From Fervidobacterium sp. (GTDB taxonomy: Bacteria; Thermotogota; Thermotogae; Thermotogales; Fervidobacteriaceae), in contig DPIB01000084.1 of the NCBI GenBank assembly GCA_003522805.1, forward strand, positions 1-10,003: DNA of 10,003 nucleotides, written 5' to 3'. The notes beneath the pieces were generated by a model that was not told where the DNA came from, made no database searches, and saw only the letters and a program-made list of their open reading frames with translations. Shown here piece by piece: positions 1 to 6,592 of the stretch. Position numbers and translations under genes: made by a program. Each line of letters starts with the position of its first letter. Position 1 is the first letter of the stretch.

Positions 1-636
1 ACCATTAGTCCTTGCAACCGCTTTCTTAATCCCCTTTTCTCTCATCCTTGCGGCATATTTGTACTTCATACCATTGAAGAGGAGAATATTCTTCTTTCCT
101 AACTCTATGAGATGTTTAGCAGCTTTGTACCCGCCGTCTTCATCGTCTGTGTAAATGTAGTTTGTCTTTATGCCTTTCAATTTACTTCCCATGATTACAT
201 TTGGTATGTGCTTTTTCACGAGTTCTGCTATATCATCAGTTCTTTTCTGAACAGCTGTTATTATAAGGCCATCGACTCTTCTTTGTAGTAACATATTTAT
301 AGCATTGACTTCGTTTTCGTAGTTCCTGTCGGTATTAACCAATATTATGCTGTATCCATTCTTTCTGGCTTCTATCTCTATGCCCTTCACTACTTCTGCA
401 TAAAATGGATTTGAGTTATCCACGACAACAACACCAAGTATTTTAGTCTTTTTTGTCCTGAGTGAACTGGCAGCAGAATCCTTCGTATATCCCAATTCTT
501 CTGCTATCCGTAGTATTTTCTCCCTCGTCTCTTTTCTCACATAACCAGTACCTGAAAGGGCCCTTGATACCGTTATAACCGACAATCCGGACTGTTGTGC
601 AATGTCCTTGATTGTGACGAATCTTCTTTTTGTCAC
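1..636 (-). CDS. LacI-family transcriptional regulator, 3' end cut by window
   Basis: Reading down from a GTG at 636-634, 212 codons stay open to the window edge, so the C-terminal part of the effector-binding domain is missing. Residues 8-50 form a LacI-type helix-turn-helix: TIKDIAQQSGLS, then the recognition helix VITVSRALSG, and the usual ETREKILRIAEELGY. The hinge (about 53-62) is followed by a periplasmic-binding-protein-like domain starting KILGVVVVDNSNPFYAEVV. The start is fixed by an AGAGGAGG ribosome site 10 bases upstream and by the GTGA overlap with the RpiB-like gene, so its translation is probably coupled to the operon. Inference: it represses the cluster and is released by sulfoquinovose or a pathway sulfosugar. 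No operator is convincing in the window; the main promoter must lie beyond the right edge. Family certain, ligand unknown. Confidence 0.92.
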   Translation of the reverse strand, partial: MTKRRFVTIKDIAQQSGLSVITVSRALSGTGYVRKETREKILRIAEELGYTKDSAASSLRTKKTKILGVVVVDNSNPFYAEVVKGIEIEARKNGYSIILVNTDRNYENEVNAINMLLQRRVDGLIITAVQKRTDDIAELVKKHIPNVIMGSKLKGIKTNYIYTDDEDGGYKAAKHLIELGKKNILLFNGMKYKYAARMREKGIKKAVARTNG

Positions 637-1127
637 TTGAGGTTTTCCTCCTCTATATCCTTGACTTTCGTTATTGCATTGTTGAGAAAGCCTTTTCGCC
701 ATTCTTCGAGTCCTTCCGTAAACTCCATGGTGAGCCACCTTTCTATCATATCACAAGCCTGTTCTGGAGCAAGGACCCATCCGCCCATCGTTAGTACGTT
801 TGCATTGTTTATTACCTTTGCCATTTTGGCTGTATAGCTTCCTTCCACTGCAACTGCGTATATACCTTTGAACTTATTTGCAACTATAGACATACCTGCA
901 CCTGTACCACATATGAGTACGCCGCGATCAAATTCACCAGACTGTATCTTATTTGCCACTCTTGGTGCAACTTCATAAAATGGGAGCCAATTTTCCAAAT
1001 CCTTTGTCCCAACGTCTTCTACGTAATATCCTTTATCTTCGAGAAATTTCTTAATCGCTTCTTTTAAACTAAAACCAGATTTATCCGCACCTATAACCAA
1101 CTTCTTCTCTTCTTTGCACTCAGCCAT
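633..1127 (-). CDS. sqwI: RpiB/LacA-family isomerase, likely 4-deoxy-4-sulfoerythrose isomerase (SqwI-like)
   Basis: This 164-residue protein has the RpiB/LacA fold: VIGADKSGF at 11-19, the catalytic loop LICGTGAGMSIVANK at 71-85 with base Cys73, and NANVLTMGGWV at 108-118. It departs from ribose-5-phosphate isomerase B at several places (comparison with E. coli RpiB from memory): the His of DHxG is Lys16, the ring-opening His before N-x-x-N is Ile106, the phosphate-binding Arg after the GS pair is Trp117, and one of two C-terminal phosphate-binding Args is Leu140, while Arg144 stays. This suits an open-chain, non-phosphorylated sulfonated aldose. In the sulfo-TK pathway SqwI, an RpiB relative, converts 4-deoxy-4-sulfoerythrose to 4-deoxy-4-sulfoerythrulose. 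The ATG follows GGAG at 9 bases. The gene lies 56 bases after the isomerase gene and overlaps the regulator by 4. Family sure, substrate inferred from context and residues. Confidence 0.83.
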   Translation of the reverse strand: MAECKEEKKLVIGADKSGFSLKEAIKKFLEDKGYYVEDVGTKDLENWLPFYEVAPRVANKIQSGEFDRGVLICGTGAGMSIVANKFKGIYAVAVEGSYTAKMAKVINNANVLTMGGWVLAPEQACDMIERWLTMEFTEGLEEWRKGFLNNAITKVKDIEEENLK

Positions 1128-1183
1128 TTGTCATCACTCCTCAACTATTCTAATAGTTTCTCCGATATTCGCGTTAGTGGTAT

Positions 1184-2611
1184 CTATTTTTGATAGTAAT
1201 CTTTGTATGCCACTTTCTTTATTGGTTCAAAGCCAAGCCAATTCATGAATTCGATGATTTCTGCATCGTACGTGCCTTTGACAATTGGAAAGTGGTGCTC
1301 CAGCTTGTTTATCATTATAGTGTTGACTAGATCCAATGCATTTATGTCTTCATCCATGAATCTAAGTTTACCCAGCCAACCTCTACTACCATCGTAATCA
1401 GGCTTCGATGGTGAGTCGAAGAACTCGCCAGTTAGTACGTAGTATCTGTCGAGATTGTTACTCAATCGAGCTATTGTGACTGGCATGTCGTCGAATTTCA
1501 TAGTTGTCACGGGTGCCATCGTCAACCATCCCTTTTCCGGGTCTTTTGGACTAGGATTGAAATGTTTTTCCAGTGAGAGTGTACCAGGCTTTGCGTAGAA
1601 CTTGTTACCTATACCACAATGCCAGAGAAATATGGAATTATCTTGCCTATCGAAATCCGACATATCCATTAGTATAGCAGGATAGTCTGCAATGTATTCC
1701 AATATCTTCATACTGATGAGACTAACGATATCACCCTCACAAACTGTTGTGTTCATCTCTTCGGACAAGAATGCGTAAGATGCACATGGAACCATGCCAA
1801 GTTCCGCTCTAAACCTAGGCCAACAGCTTATCGCAAATCCGTCGTAATCTCCTTCTGCCTTGATTTCTCTAATTGTGTTGATCAGTGTAGCCATCTTTGT
1901 GATCGTATTTTGCGCGTATGCATCGCTTATTACATATTTCGATTCAATTTCTTTGACAGTATCTTTGATCTTTTCGATTGGCTGATTGAAAAATCGTGTT
2001 TTCAAATCCCCAAATTCCATTTCCTCTACACTCACATCCAATTTGGCTTTAAGTACACGTGGGTCGTAGAATAGATTATCGAATCCGGGTGCCCTGCCGC
2101 CGACCAACAGGAATTTTGAGCCACGTATGTTCTTTATTGCCCTTAAAGCCCTCACAGTTACCTCAAATCTTCTTTTGAATAGTTCATCGTCTGGATAACC
2201 ATAGAACCATTTTGCATCTTTGTTTAGATAGAACATGAATCTGTCAAGCTCGCTCATGTTCAAATTCATATTGCAAAACGAATTTAGTGGTAGTGGACCA
2301 GATTTAGTTGATTCCGGAACTGCCCATAGACCTATGTATCCACTGAACTGTGCAAGTTCTTGGATAAGAAACCCTGATGAAAATGAGGTGGATTGGATGA
2401 GCAACAGATCTACAGCTTCCCTCTCCATCTCTTTCTTGGCATCTATCGCATCAACTTTTGTAACGACGAAATCCTTTCTATAGTAGAAATCAAAGTCCAT
2501 TTCTTTTGACAATGCCTCTAATCCTTCGATTGAACGATTATAAACCTCTTGCTTGTTACCTCTGTAGTTCAACTGTATTAGTCCCAAAAGCCCTATCTTG
2601 AGCTTTTTCAT
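1184..2611 (-). CDS. sqvD: Fucose-isomerase-fold ketol isomerase, likely sulfoquinovose isomerase (SqvD/SftI-like)
   Basis: A 475-residue cytosolic protein of the L-fucose/L-arabinose isomerase superfamily. The C-terminal half holds the family signature: ISCWPRFRAELGMVPCASYA (261-280), VCEGDIVSLISMKIL (290-304) and FLWHCGIG (328-335), with Glu292, Asp316 and His331 as candidate metal-site residues. The N-terminal half is an alternating beta/alpha domain with IGLLGLIQLNYRGNKQ at the start and LLVGGRAPGFD at 168-178. In known sulfoglycolytic clusters a protein of this type (SqvD or SftI) isomerises sulfoquinovose to 6-deoxy-6-sulfofructose, the entry step for both transaldolase and transketolase routes. 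It overlaps the sulfoquinovosidase gene by ATGA and has an AGGTGAT ribosome site 5 bases before the ATG, so the two are co-translated. No fuculokinase or fuculose aldolase is nearby, which argues against fucose use. Fold sure, substrate inferred. Confidence 0.84.
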   Translation of the reverse strand: MKKLKIGLLGLIQLNYRGNKQEVYNRSIEGLEALSKEMDFDFYYRKDFVVTKVDAIDAKKEMEREAVDLLLIQSTSFSSGFLIQELAQFSGYIGLWAVPESTKSGPLPLNSFCNMNLNMSELDRFMFYLNKDAKWFYGYPDDELFKRRFEVTVRALRAIKNIRGSKFLLVGGRAPGFDNLFYDPRVLKAKLDVSVEEMEFGDLKTRFFNQPIEKIKDTVKEIESKYVISDAYAQNTITKMATLINTIREIKAEGDYDGFAISCWPRFRAELGMVPCASYAFLSEEMNTTVCEGDIVSLISMKILEYIADYPAILMDMSDFDRQDNSIFLWHCGIGNKFYAKPGTLSLEKHFNPSPKDPEKGWLTMAPVTTMKFDDMPVTIARLSNNLDRYYVLTGEFFDSPSKPDYDGSRGWLGKLRFMDEDINALDLVNTIMINKLEHHFPIVKGTYDAEIIEFMNWLGFEPIKKVAYKDYYQK

Positions 2612-4677
2612 GCGATATCACCTACTTCTTCGAATAATTTCTTCCAGACTGATTCTTCTCTATAAAAGACAGGGGGATAACCAAGTGTTGCTAAAACCTT
2701 ATGCCTTCCACCACCGTATCGCTCACCACTCCACATGTGTACCCAGATATCTGGTGGAAGTATGACTTCCCACTCTTCAGTATTTGGTTCTAACACGGGT
2801 GCAACGAGTAGATCTTTACCAAATAAGTACTCGTACTTGCACTCTTCCATGTTATCAACGATACTTTCCATATTGTAAAGAAGATTAAGTGGCATGATTA
2901 TAGGTTCGAATTTATTGCAGTAATTCTCAACGAGCGATTTGATGTAAGGTTTGAGTTTTGCATGTACAACCGACATCTTAGCAAAATGTAGTAGAGTTTC
3001 CTCGTCTGAATCAAATTGCCAATTTTCATCGGGCCAGTTCCCTTCATGCGTCCGCATGACAGGTGTAAACGCTGCCTGTTCCGCCCATCTCATGAATAGT
3101 TCCTTTGTTCTCTTCGTCCAAATGAGTTCCGGGACGTTCTTTGCGAACGTTGTGTATCCACCAATATCGGAGTGCGTTAATCCTATACCAGACATCGTCA
3201 TCGAAAGCGCTGCAACGATCACGGAAGGCAGTCCATCGTCTTTTGACCAATTGACGAGTTGATCCCCATGCCAGAACAATGTTGAGTATTTCGAACTACC
3301 AAGTCCACCAGCACGCATGAAAAATGCAACATCTCCGATTCTACCTGTTTCTTCCACTGCCTCTCTATTTACCTTTGCCCATTCCACTGGATATCTGTTG
3401 TGATACAACTGAGCAGAACTACCATCGTACAACACAGCGTCTGTGGGGAGATACTCACCAAAATCTGCCATCCAACCGGAAAGGCCTATTCCTATCATAT
3501 TTTGCTTTATGACGTTCTTTATCCATTCTCTCGTTTCAGGATTTGTCAGATCAAGCACAGCAGCTGGAAATGTAGTAACAACGACGTGATACTCAGAACC
3601 ATCCGCTTTTTTGACTAATAATCCCTTTTTTGATGCCTCTTGATACAACGAGCCTTCCAATGCTAAGAATTGATTTATGTAGCCGAGTGTCCTTATTCCC
3701 ATCTCATCGAGTTGTGATATTGTATCTGGTAATTCTGGATAGAGTGTACTATCGTATACCCAATTCCACATGAGTTGTTTACCGAACGTTGTAACTCGTT
3801 TCCCTTCCCAATCTTGAATCCACATACCTGATATTTTCAATCCTTTTTCAAGTGCCTTCTTAATCTTCGGTATGACAACGTCCGTACCACCTTGCAATCC
3901 CAATATTACACCGTCATAGATCCAATCTGGTAGCGTTGGTGGGATACCTAACATGCGTGTTAGTTCAACGGTGGTATCGTGCAAAGAACTGCACGAGCCA
4001 AATGATATCTTCTGTGGAATGTTGTGTATCTCAAGTTCGTGAAAAGCATTATGAGAAAAGTCGAATTCCATGTATGAATAATCATTCACTATGCAGTAGT
4101 AGTTTCTCGAAGAGATATAGGTAGGTTGAGGAAAATACGTTGTCCACCAATCACCACCAGCATTGTCTTTGAAATTGGCGAAGTGCGTTATCAGGTCTTT
4201 CTTATTCCTTCCAACGCCTTGTTCGGAACTCCACAGTGGTACTCTCTTACCACGCAGATTTAGATGCGAATACTGCTCTCCGCAACCATAAATTTCCTCA
4301 TTTTCAAATGCTGGAATGTGTATCCATAACCTATTCAATCCTTCGCTAAAACTTTCTATATTTATTTCTATCGTTTCCGGATTGTTGCCTGTATAAAGGA
4401 AAGTGCAGACCAATCGCTCACCGGAATCTGAGTAGAATTCGCATTTTAACTCACCCTCTCTTGGATGTCCGCCTCTTGATTGTGAGTTTGAGATAACGCT
4501 GAATTTTCTCAGTGGTATCTTAGAGCCGTAAAATTTTTGTATGTCGAAATTTCCATGGTGCATGCTGAAATTGTCCTCGCCTCTTCCAACGTAGAATAAT
4601 GGAAATTCTTGCGAATGCTTCAACAGAAAGTCACTACAAGAGAAGACAAGCACATTTGAATCACACTTTACATCCAA
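2608..4677 (-). CDS. yihQ: GH31 sulfoquinovosidase (YihQ-like)
   Basis: A GH31 hydrolase closely matching E. coli YihQ along its whole length; it would cleave alpha-sulfoquinovosides such as sulfoquinovosyl glycerol to free sulfoquinovose. Counting from the TTG start chosen here (689 residues) the numbering equals that of YihQ: nucleophile Asp405 in GWMADFGEYLPTD, acid/base Asp472 in WHGDQ, Gln262 in GLQGG, Gln288 in WIQDW, Trp304 in MWNW and Tyr508 in GGYTT. The sulfonate-binding Arg301 of YihQ is Gln here (KQLMW; codon CAA). No signal peptide, so it acts in the cytoplasm after uptake. Start: TTG at 4677 sits 5 bases after a GAGGTGA ribosome site. An ATG at 4698 in the same frame would add 7 residues but lacks a clear ribosome site and lies in a 10-base tandem repeat. 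The gene ends in an ATGA overlap with the isomerase. Confidence 0.93.
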   Translation of the reverse strand: MDVKCDSNVLVFSCSDFLLKHSQEFPLFYVGRGEDNFSMHHGNFDIQKFYGSKIPLRKFSVISNSQSRGGHPREGELKCEFYSDSGERLVCTFLYTGNNPETIEINIESFSEGLNRLWIHIPAFENEEIYGCGEQYSHLNLRGKRVPLWSSEQGVGRNKKDLITHFANFKDNAGGDWWTTYFPQPTYISSRNYYCIVNDYSYMEFDFSHNAFHELEIHNIPQKISFGSCSSLHDTTVELTRMLGIPPTLPDWIYDGVILGLQGGTDVVIPKIKKALEKGLKISGMWIQDWEGKRVTTFGKQLMWNWVYDSTLYPELPDTISQLDEMGIRTLGYINQFLALEGSLYQEASKKGLLVKKADGSEYHVVVTTFPAAVLDLTNPETREWIKNVIKQNMIGIGLSGWMADFGEYLPTDAVLYDGSSAQLYHNRYPVEWAKVNREAVEETGRIGDVAFFMRAGGLGSSKYSTLFWHGDQLVNWSKDDGLPSVIVAALSMTMSGIGLTHSDIGGYTTFAKNVPELIWTKRTKELFMRWAEQAAFTPVMRTHEGNWPDENWQFDSDEETLLHFAKMSVVHAKLKPYIKSLVENYCNKFEPIIMPLNLLYNMESIVDNMEECKYEYLFGKDLLVAPVLEPNTEEWEVILPPDIWVHMWSGERYGGGRHKVLATLGYPPVFYREESVWKKLFEEVGDIA

Positions 4678-4682
4678 CTTTC

Positions 4683-4689
4683 TCACCTC
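4683..4689 (-). promoter_or_regulatory. Ribosome binding site deciding the sulfoquinovosidase start
   Basis: On the minus strand GAGGTGA, a 7-base match to the anti-Shine-Dalgarno sequence, stands 5 bases before the TTG at 4677. The ATG codons at 4698 and 4695 lie upstream of it and have no comparable site. This is why the TTG is preferred. Confidence 0.7.
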
Positions 4690-4709
4690 TTTCATCATAT
4701 TTCATCATA
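4690..4709 (-). repeat. Perfect 10-base tandem duplication at the sulfoquinovosidase start
   Basis: On the minus strand TATGATGAAA occurs twice head to tail (4709-4700 and 4699-4690). Each copy carries an ATGATG pair. The ATGs of the upstream copy are shifted by 10 bases, so they are out of frame with the hydrolase; reading from 4708 gives 15 sense codons and then TGA inside the hydrolase N-terminus. Confidence 0.85.
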
Positions 4710-4749
4710 CGTGACTCGCAACTCTTGCACAGTAGATATAGGAATAAAA

Positions 4750-5715
4750 CTAAGCCTTAAGATTCAACAAATCAATTGCATTTTCGTATATATCCTGTGC
4801 AGTCATATGGTACTTTTTCAGTAAGAAGTCCGTGAGACCTACCTCACCAAAGTGGTCTTGAACACCAACTCGTCTCATCGGAACAGGGTAGTTTTCAGCC
4901 AACACTTCGGCAACAGCACTTCCCCATCCGTTTATTATGTTGTGATTTTCGGCAACTACTATTTTCCCAGTTTCTCTTGCCGCCTTTATTATTGTTTCTT
5001 TGTCAACAGGTTTGAGTGTGTGCATGTTCAGCAATCTGACACTTATTCCACGTTCTTCAAGCATGCGTGTTGCAATCATCGATTGGCCAACCATCAAGCC
5101 GGAAGATATGATCGTAATATCACTACCATCTTTTAGGGTAGCAATCTTTCCAATTTCAAATTGCATATCCTCATCGAAGAATCTTTCCTTTCTTCTTCTA
5201 TACATCCTTGTGTAAACAGGCTTTGGATGGTAGATTATCTGTTCAAATAATGACTTAAACTGGACTGCATCGGCAGGTTCCACAATGACAATATTGGGCA
5301 AAGTTCTCATTATTCCGGCATCCTCAAAGCTCATGTGGGTACCACCATTCAATTCAGCAGTCACTCCAGGGTCTGTGCCCATGAGTTTTACAGGTAAGTC
5401 TGCGTAAGCAATCGATATGGTTATTTGATCAAATGCCCTCCTTGTGGAGAACGGTGTGAATGTGTGCGTAATTGGAATCATACCCATATTTGCAAGCCCT
5501 GCGGCTATACCCATCATGTTTGCCTCTGCCACTCCAACATCTATGAACCGTTCTGGGAACAATTCTTTGAATTTGAGTGTTCCATCTGACCTTGCAAGAT
5601 CTGCGTTGAGTACAACGACCTTCTTGTCTTTACTAGCCAGTTCAAAGAGTAATTGGCCATACACGTCCCTCAGTTCTCTTTCATCATATGTAGGTTCAAG
5701 CTTTGTATTCATCAT
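4750..5715 (-). CDS. sqwH: Transketolase C-terminal subunit (SqwH-like)
   Basis: This 321-residue protein holds the pyrimidine-binding and C-terminal domains of a split transketolase. Seen: IDVGVAEANMMGIAAGLA (58-75) with Glu64, the glutamate that activates thiamine diphosphate; NGGTHMSFEDAGIMR (123-137) with active-site His127; the C-terminal domain from about 195, with LNMHTLKPVD (229-238) and VAENHNIINGWGSAVAE (254-270). It would pair with the product of the preceding gene, whose stop codon it overlaps by ATGA, giving balanced synthesis of both subunits. In the sulfo-TK pathway SqwGH acts twice: on 6-deoxy-6-sulfofructose and on 4-deoxy-4-sulfoerythrulose, each time passing a C2 unit to glyceraldehyde-3-phosphate. 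The loop at 170-178 (RMYRRRKER) is unusually basic. An ordinary pentose-phosphate transketolase of split type would look similar; context decides for the sulfosugar role. Confidence 0.88.
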   Translation of the reverse strand: MMNTKLEPTYDERELRDVYGQLLFELASKDKKVVVLNADLARSDGTLKFKELFPERFIDVGVAEANMMGIAAGLANMGMIPITHTFTPFSTRRAFDQITISIAYADLPVKLMGTDPGVTAELNGGTHMSFEDAGIMRTLPNIVIVEPADAVQFKSLFEQIIYHPKPVYTRMYRRRKERFFDEDMQFEIGKIATLKDGSDITIISSGLMVGQSMIATRMLEERGISVRLLNMHTLKPVDKETIIKAARETGKIVVAENHNIINGWGSAVAEVLAENYPVPMRRVGVQDHFGEVGLTDFLLKKYHMTAQDIYENAIDLLNLKA

Positions 5716-6554
5716 ATCGACTCACTTTCCTTTCTCAACATCTCAATAGCTCTCTGCCATTCTTCAGCACTAATCGACATGTTGTGTGAGGTCACTTTAC
5801 CCTCTGCAAAGTATGCACCTTTGCCTTTTGTGGTATGTAGTATGATCATCGTAGGTTTTTCGTCTTGAGATTTACCTTCCATTATTGCATCGTAGATCTG
5901 CTCGACGTTATGGCCGTCTACTTCGATCACATTCCAATTGAATGCTCGCCATTTATCTGCAAGTGGTTCGAGGTTATTCACTTCTTTTATGTATCCATCT
6001 ATTTGCATCTTATTGTAGTCGGTAAGTACAATTAAGTTGTTTAATCTGTTGTGAGATGCGAACATGGCCGCTTCCCATATCTGGCCTTCTTGGGATTCCC
6101 CATCACCGATGATCGCATAGACGTAGTTATCCTTGTTGCAAATCTTTGCAGCAAGTGCCATACCAACTGCTGCAGATAGTCCTTGACCAAGTGAGCCAGC
6201 GGTCATATCGACACCAGGTGTCTTTAATCTATCGCAATGGCTTGGTAAGTTTGTATCTGGCTTGTTCAATGTATCTATCCATTCGTACGGAAAGTATCCA
6301 AGATCAGCGAGCACAGAGTACAATGCCGGCCCAGCATGACCTTTTGACAGGACGAAGAAGTCTCTGTCTTCCCATTTTGGGTTTTTTGGATCTATTTTCA
6401 TGACCTTGTAGTACAGTACGGCTAATGCATCAGCTATAGACAGAGAGCCGCCTATGTGTCCAACACCTAGTTTACCTATCATCTCGATCGTTATCATTCT
6501 TATACGCAAAGCCTTCCTCTTTAAATCTTTGACTTCTCTCTCGGTTAATCTCAA
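5712..6554 (-). CDS. sqwG: Transketolase N-terminal, thiamine-diphosphate-binding subunit (SqwG-like)
   Basis: A 280-residue protein from the TTG start used here. In this numbering: GVGHIGGSLSIADALAVLY near 30-49, with the conserved His33; SKGHAGPALY at 71-80; GSLGQGLSAAVGMA near 120-133; the thiamine diphosphate/Mg signature GDGESQEGQIWEA at 150-162 ending with Asn181 in TDYNKMQIDG. It lacks the pyrimidine domain, which the next gene supplies. The start is decided by AGGAGGGAGG 8 bases before TTG 6554; a TTG at 6587 would add 11 residues but has no ribosome site. It lies 38 bases after the alcohol dehydrogenase gene. As half of a sulfo-transketolase it would bind 6-deoxy-6-sulfofructose and 4-deoxy-4-sulfoerythrulose as donors. 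Family assignment is firm. The sulfonate role rests on the linked sulfoquinovosidase, isomerases and reductase. Confidence 0.88.
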   Translation of the reverse strand: MRLTEREVKDLKRKALRIRMITIEMIGKLGVGHIGGSLSIADALAVLYYKVMKIDPKNPKWEDRDFFVLSKGHAGPALYSVLADLGYFPYEWIDTLNKPDTNLPSHCDRLKTPGVDMTAGSLGQGLSAAVGMALAAKICNKDNYVYAIIGDGESQEGQIWEAAMFASHNRLNNLIVLTDYNKMQIDGYIKEVNNLEPLADKWRAFNWNVIEVDGHNVEQIYDAIMEGKSQDEKPTMIILHTTKGKGAYFAEGKVTSHNMSISAEEWQRAIEMLRKESESI

Positions 6555-6562
6555 TCTGAATT

Positions 6563-6572
6563 CCTCCCTCCT
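6563..6572 (-). promoter_or_regulatory. Strong ribosome binding site fixing a TTG start
   Basis: AGGAGGGAGG on the minus strand, 8 bases before TTG 6554. It lies inside any longer reading frame beginning at 6587 and so argues that translation starts after it. Confidence 0.7.
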
Positions 6573-6592
6573 AAGAATTTGAAACAATGAAA

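Noticed and set aside
595..837. Plus-strand open frames, such as this one and others across the window
   Set aside because: They lie antisense to well-recognised genes, have no recognisable family features and match the expected shadows of coding sequence.
1184..2611. L-fucose or L-arabinose catabolism
   Set aside because: The isomerase fold fits, but no fuculokinase, aldolase or ribulokinase is present; the neighbours are sulfoquinovosidase and sulfo-TK enzymes.
3044..3250. Minus-strand open frame of 68 codons inside the sulfoquinovosidase gene
   Set aside because: It lies out of frame within a gene whose own frame is fully conserved with YihQ, so it is a shadow frame.
4750..6554. Ordinary pentose-phosphate transketolase plus ribose-5-phosphate isomerase B operon
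   Set aside because: The RpiB-like protein lacks phosphate-binding and ring-opening residues, and the genes are coupled to sulfoquinovosidase and an aldehyde reductase.
6555..6587. Eleven-residue N-terminal extension of the transketolase subunit from TTG 6587
   Set aside because: No ribosome site precedes it, and the strong AGGAGGGAGG lies within it, just before TTG 6554.
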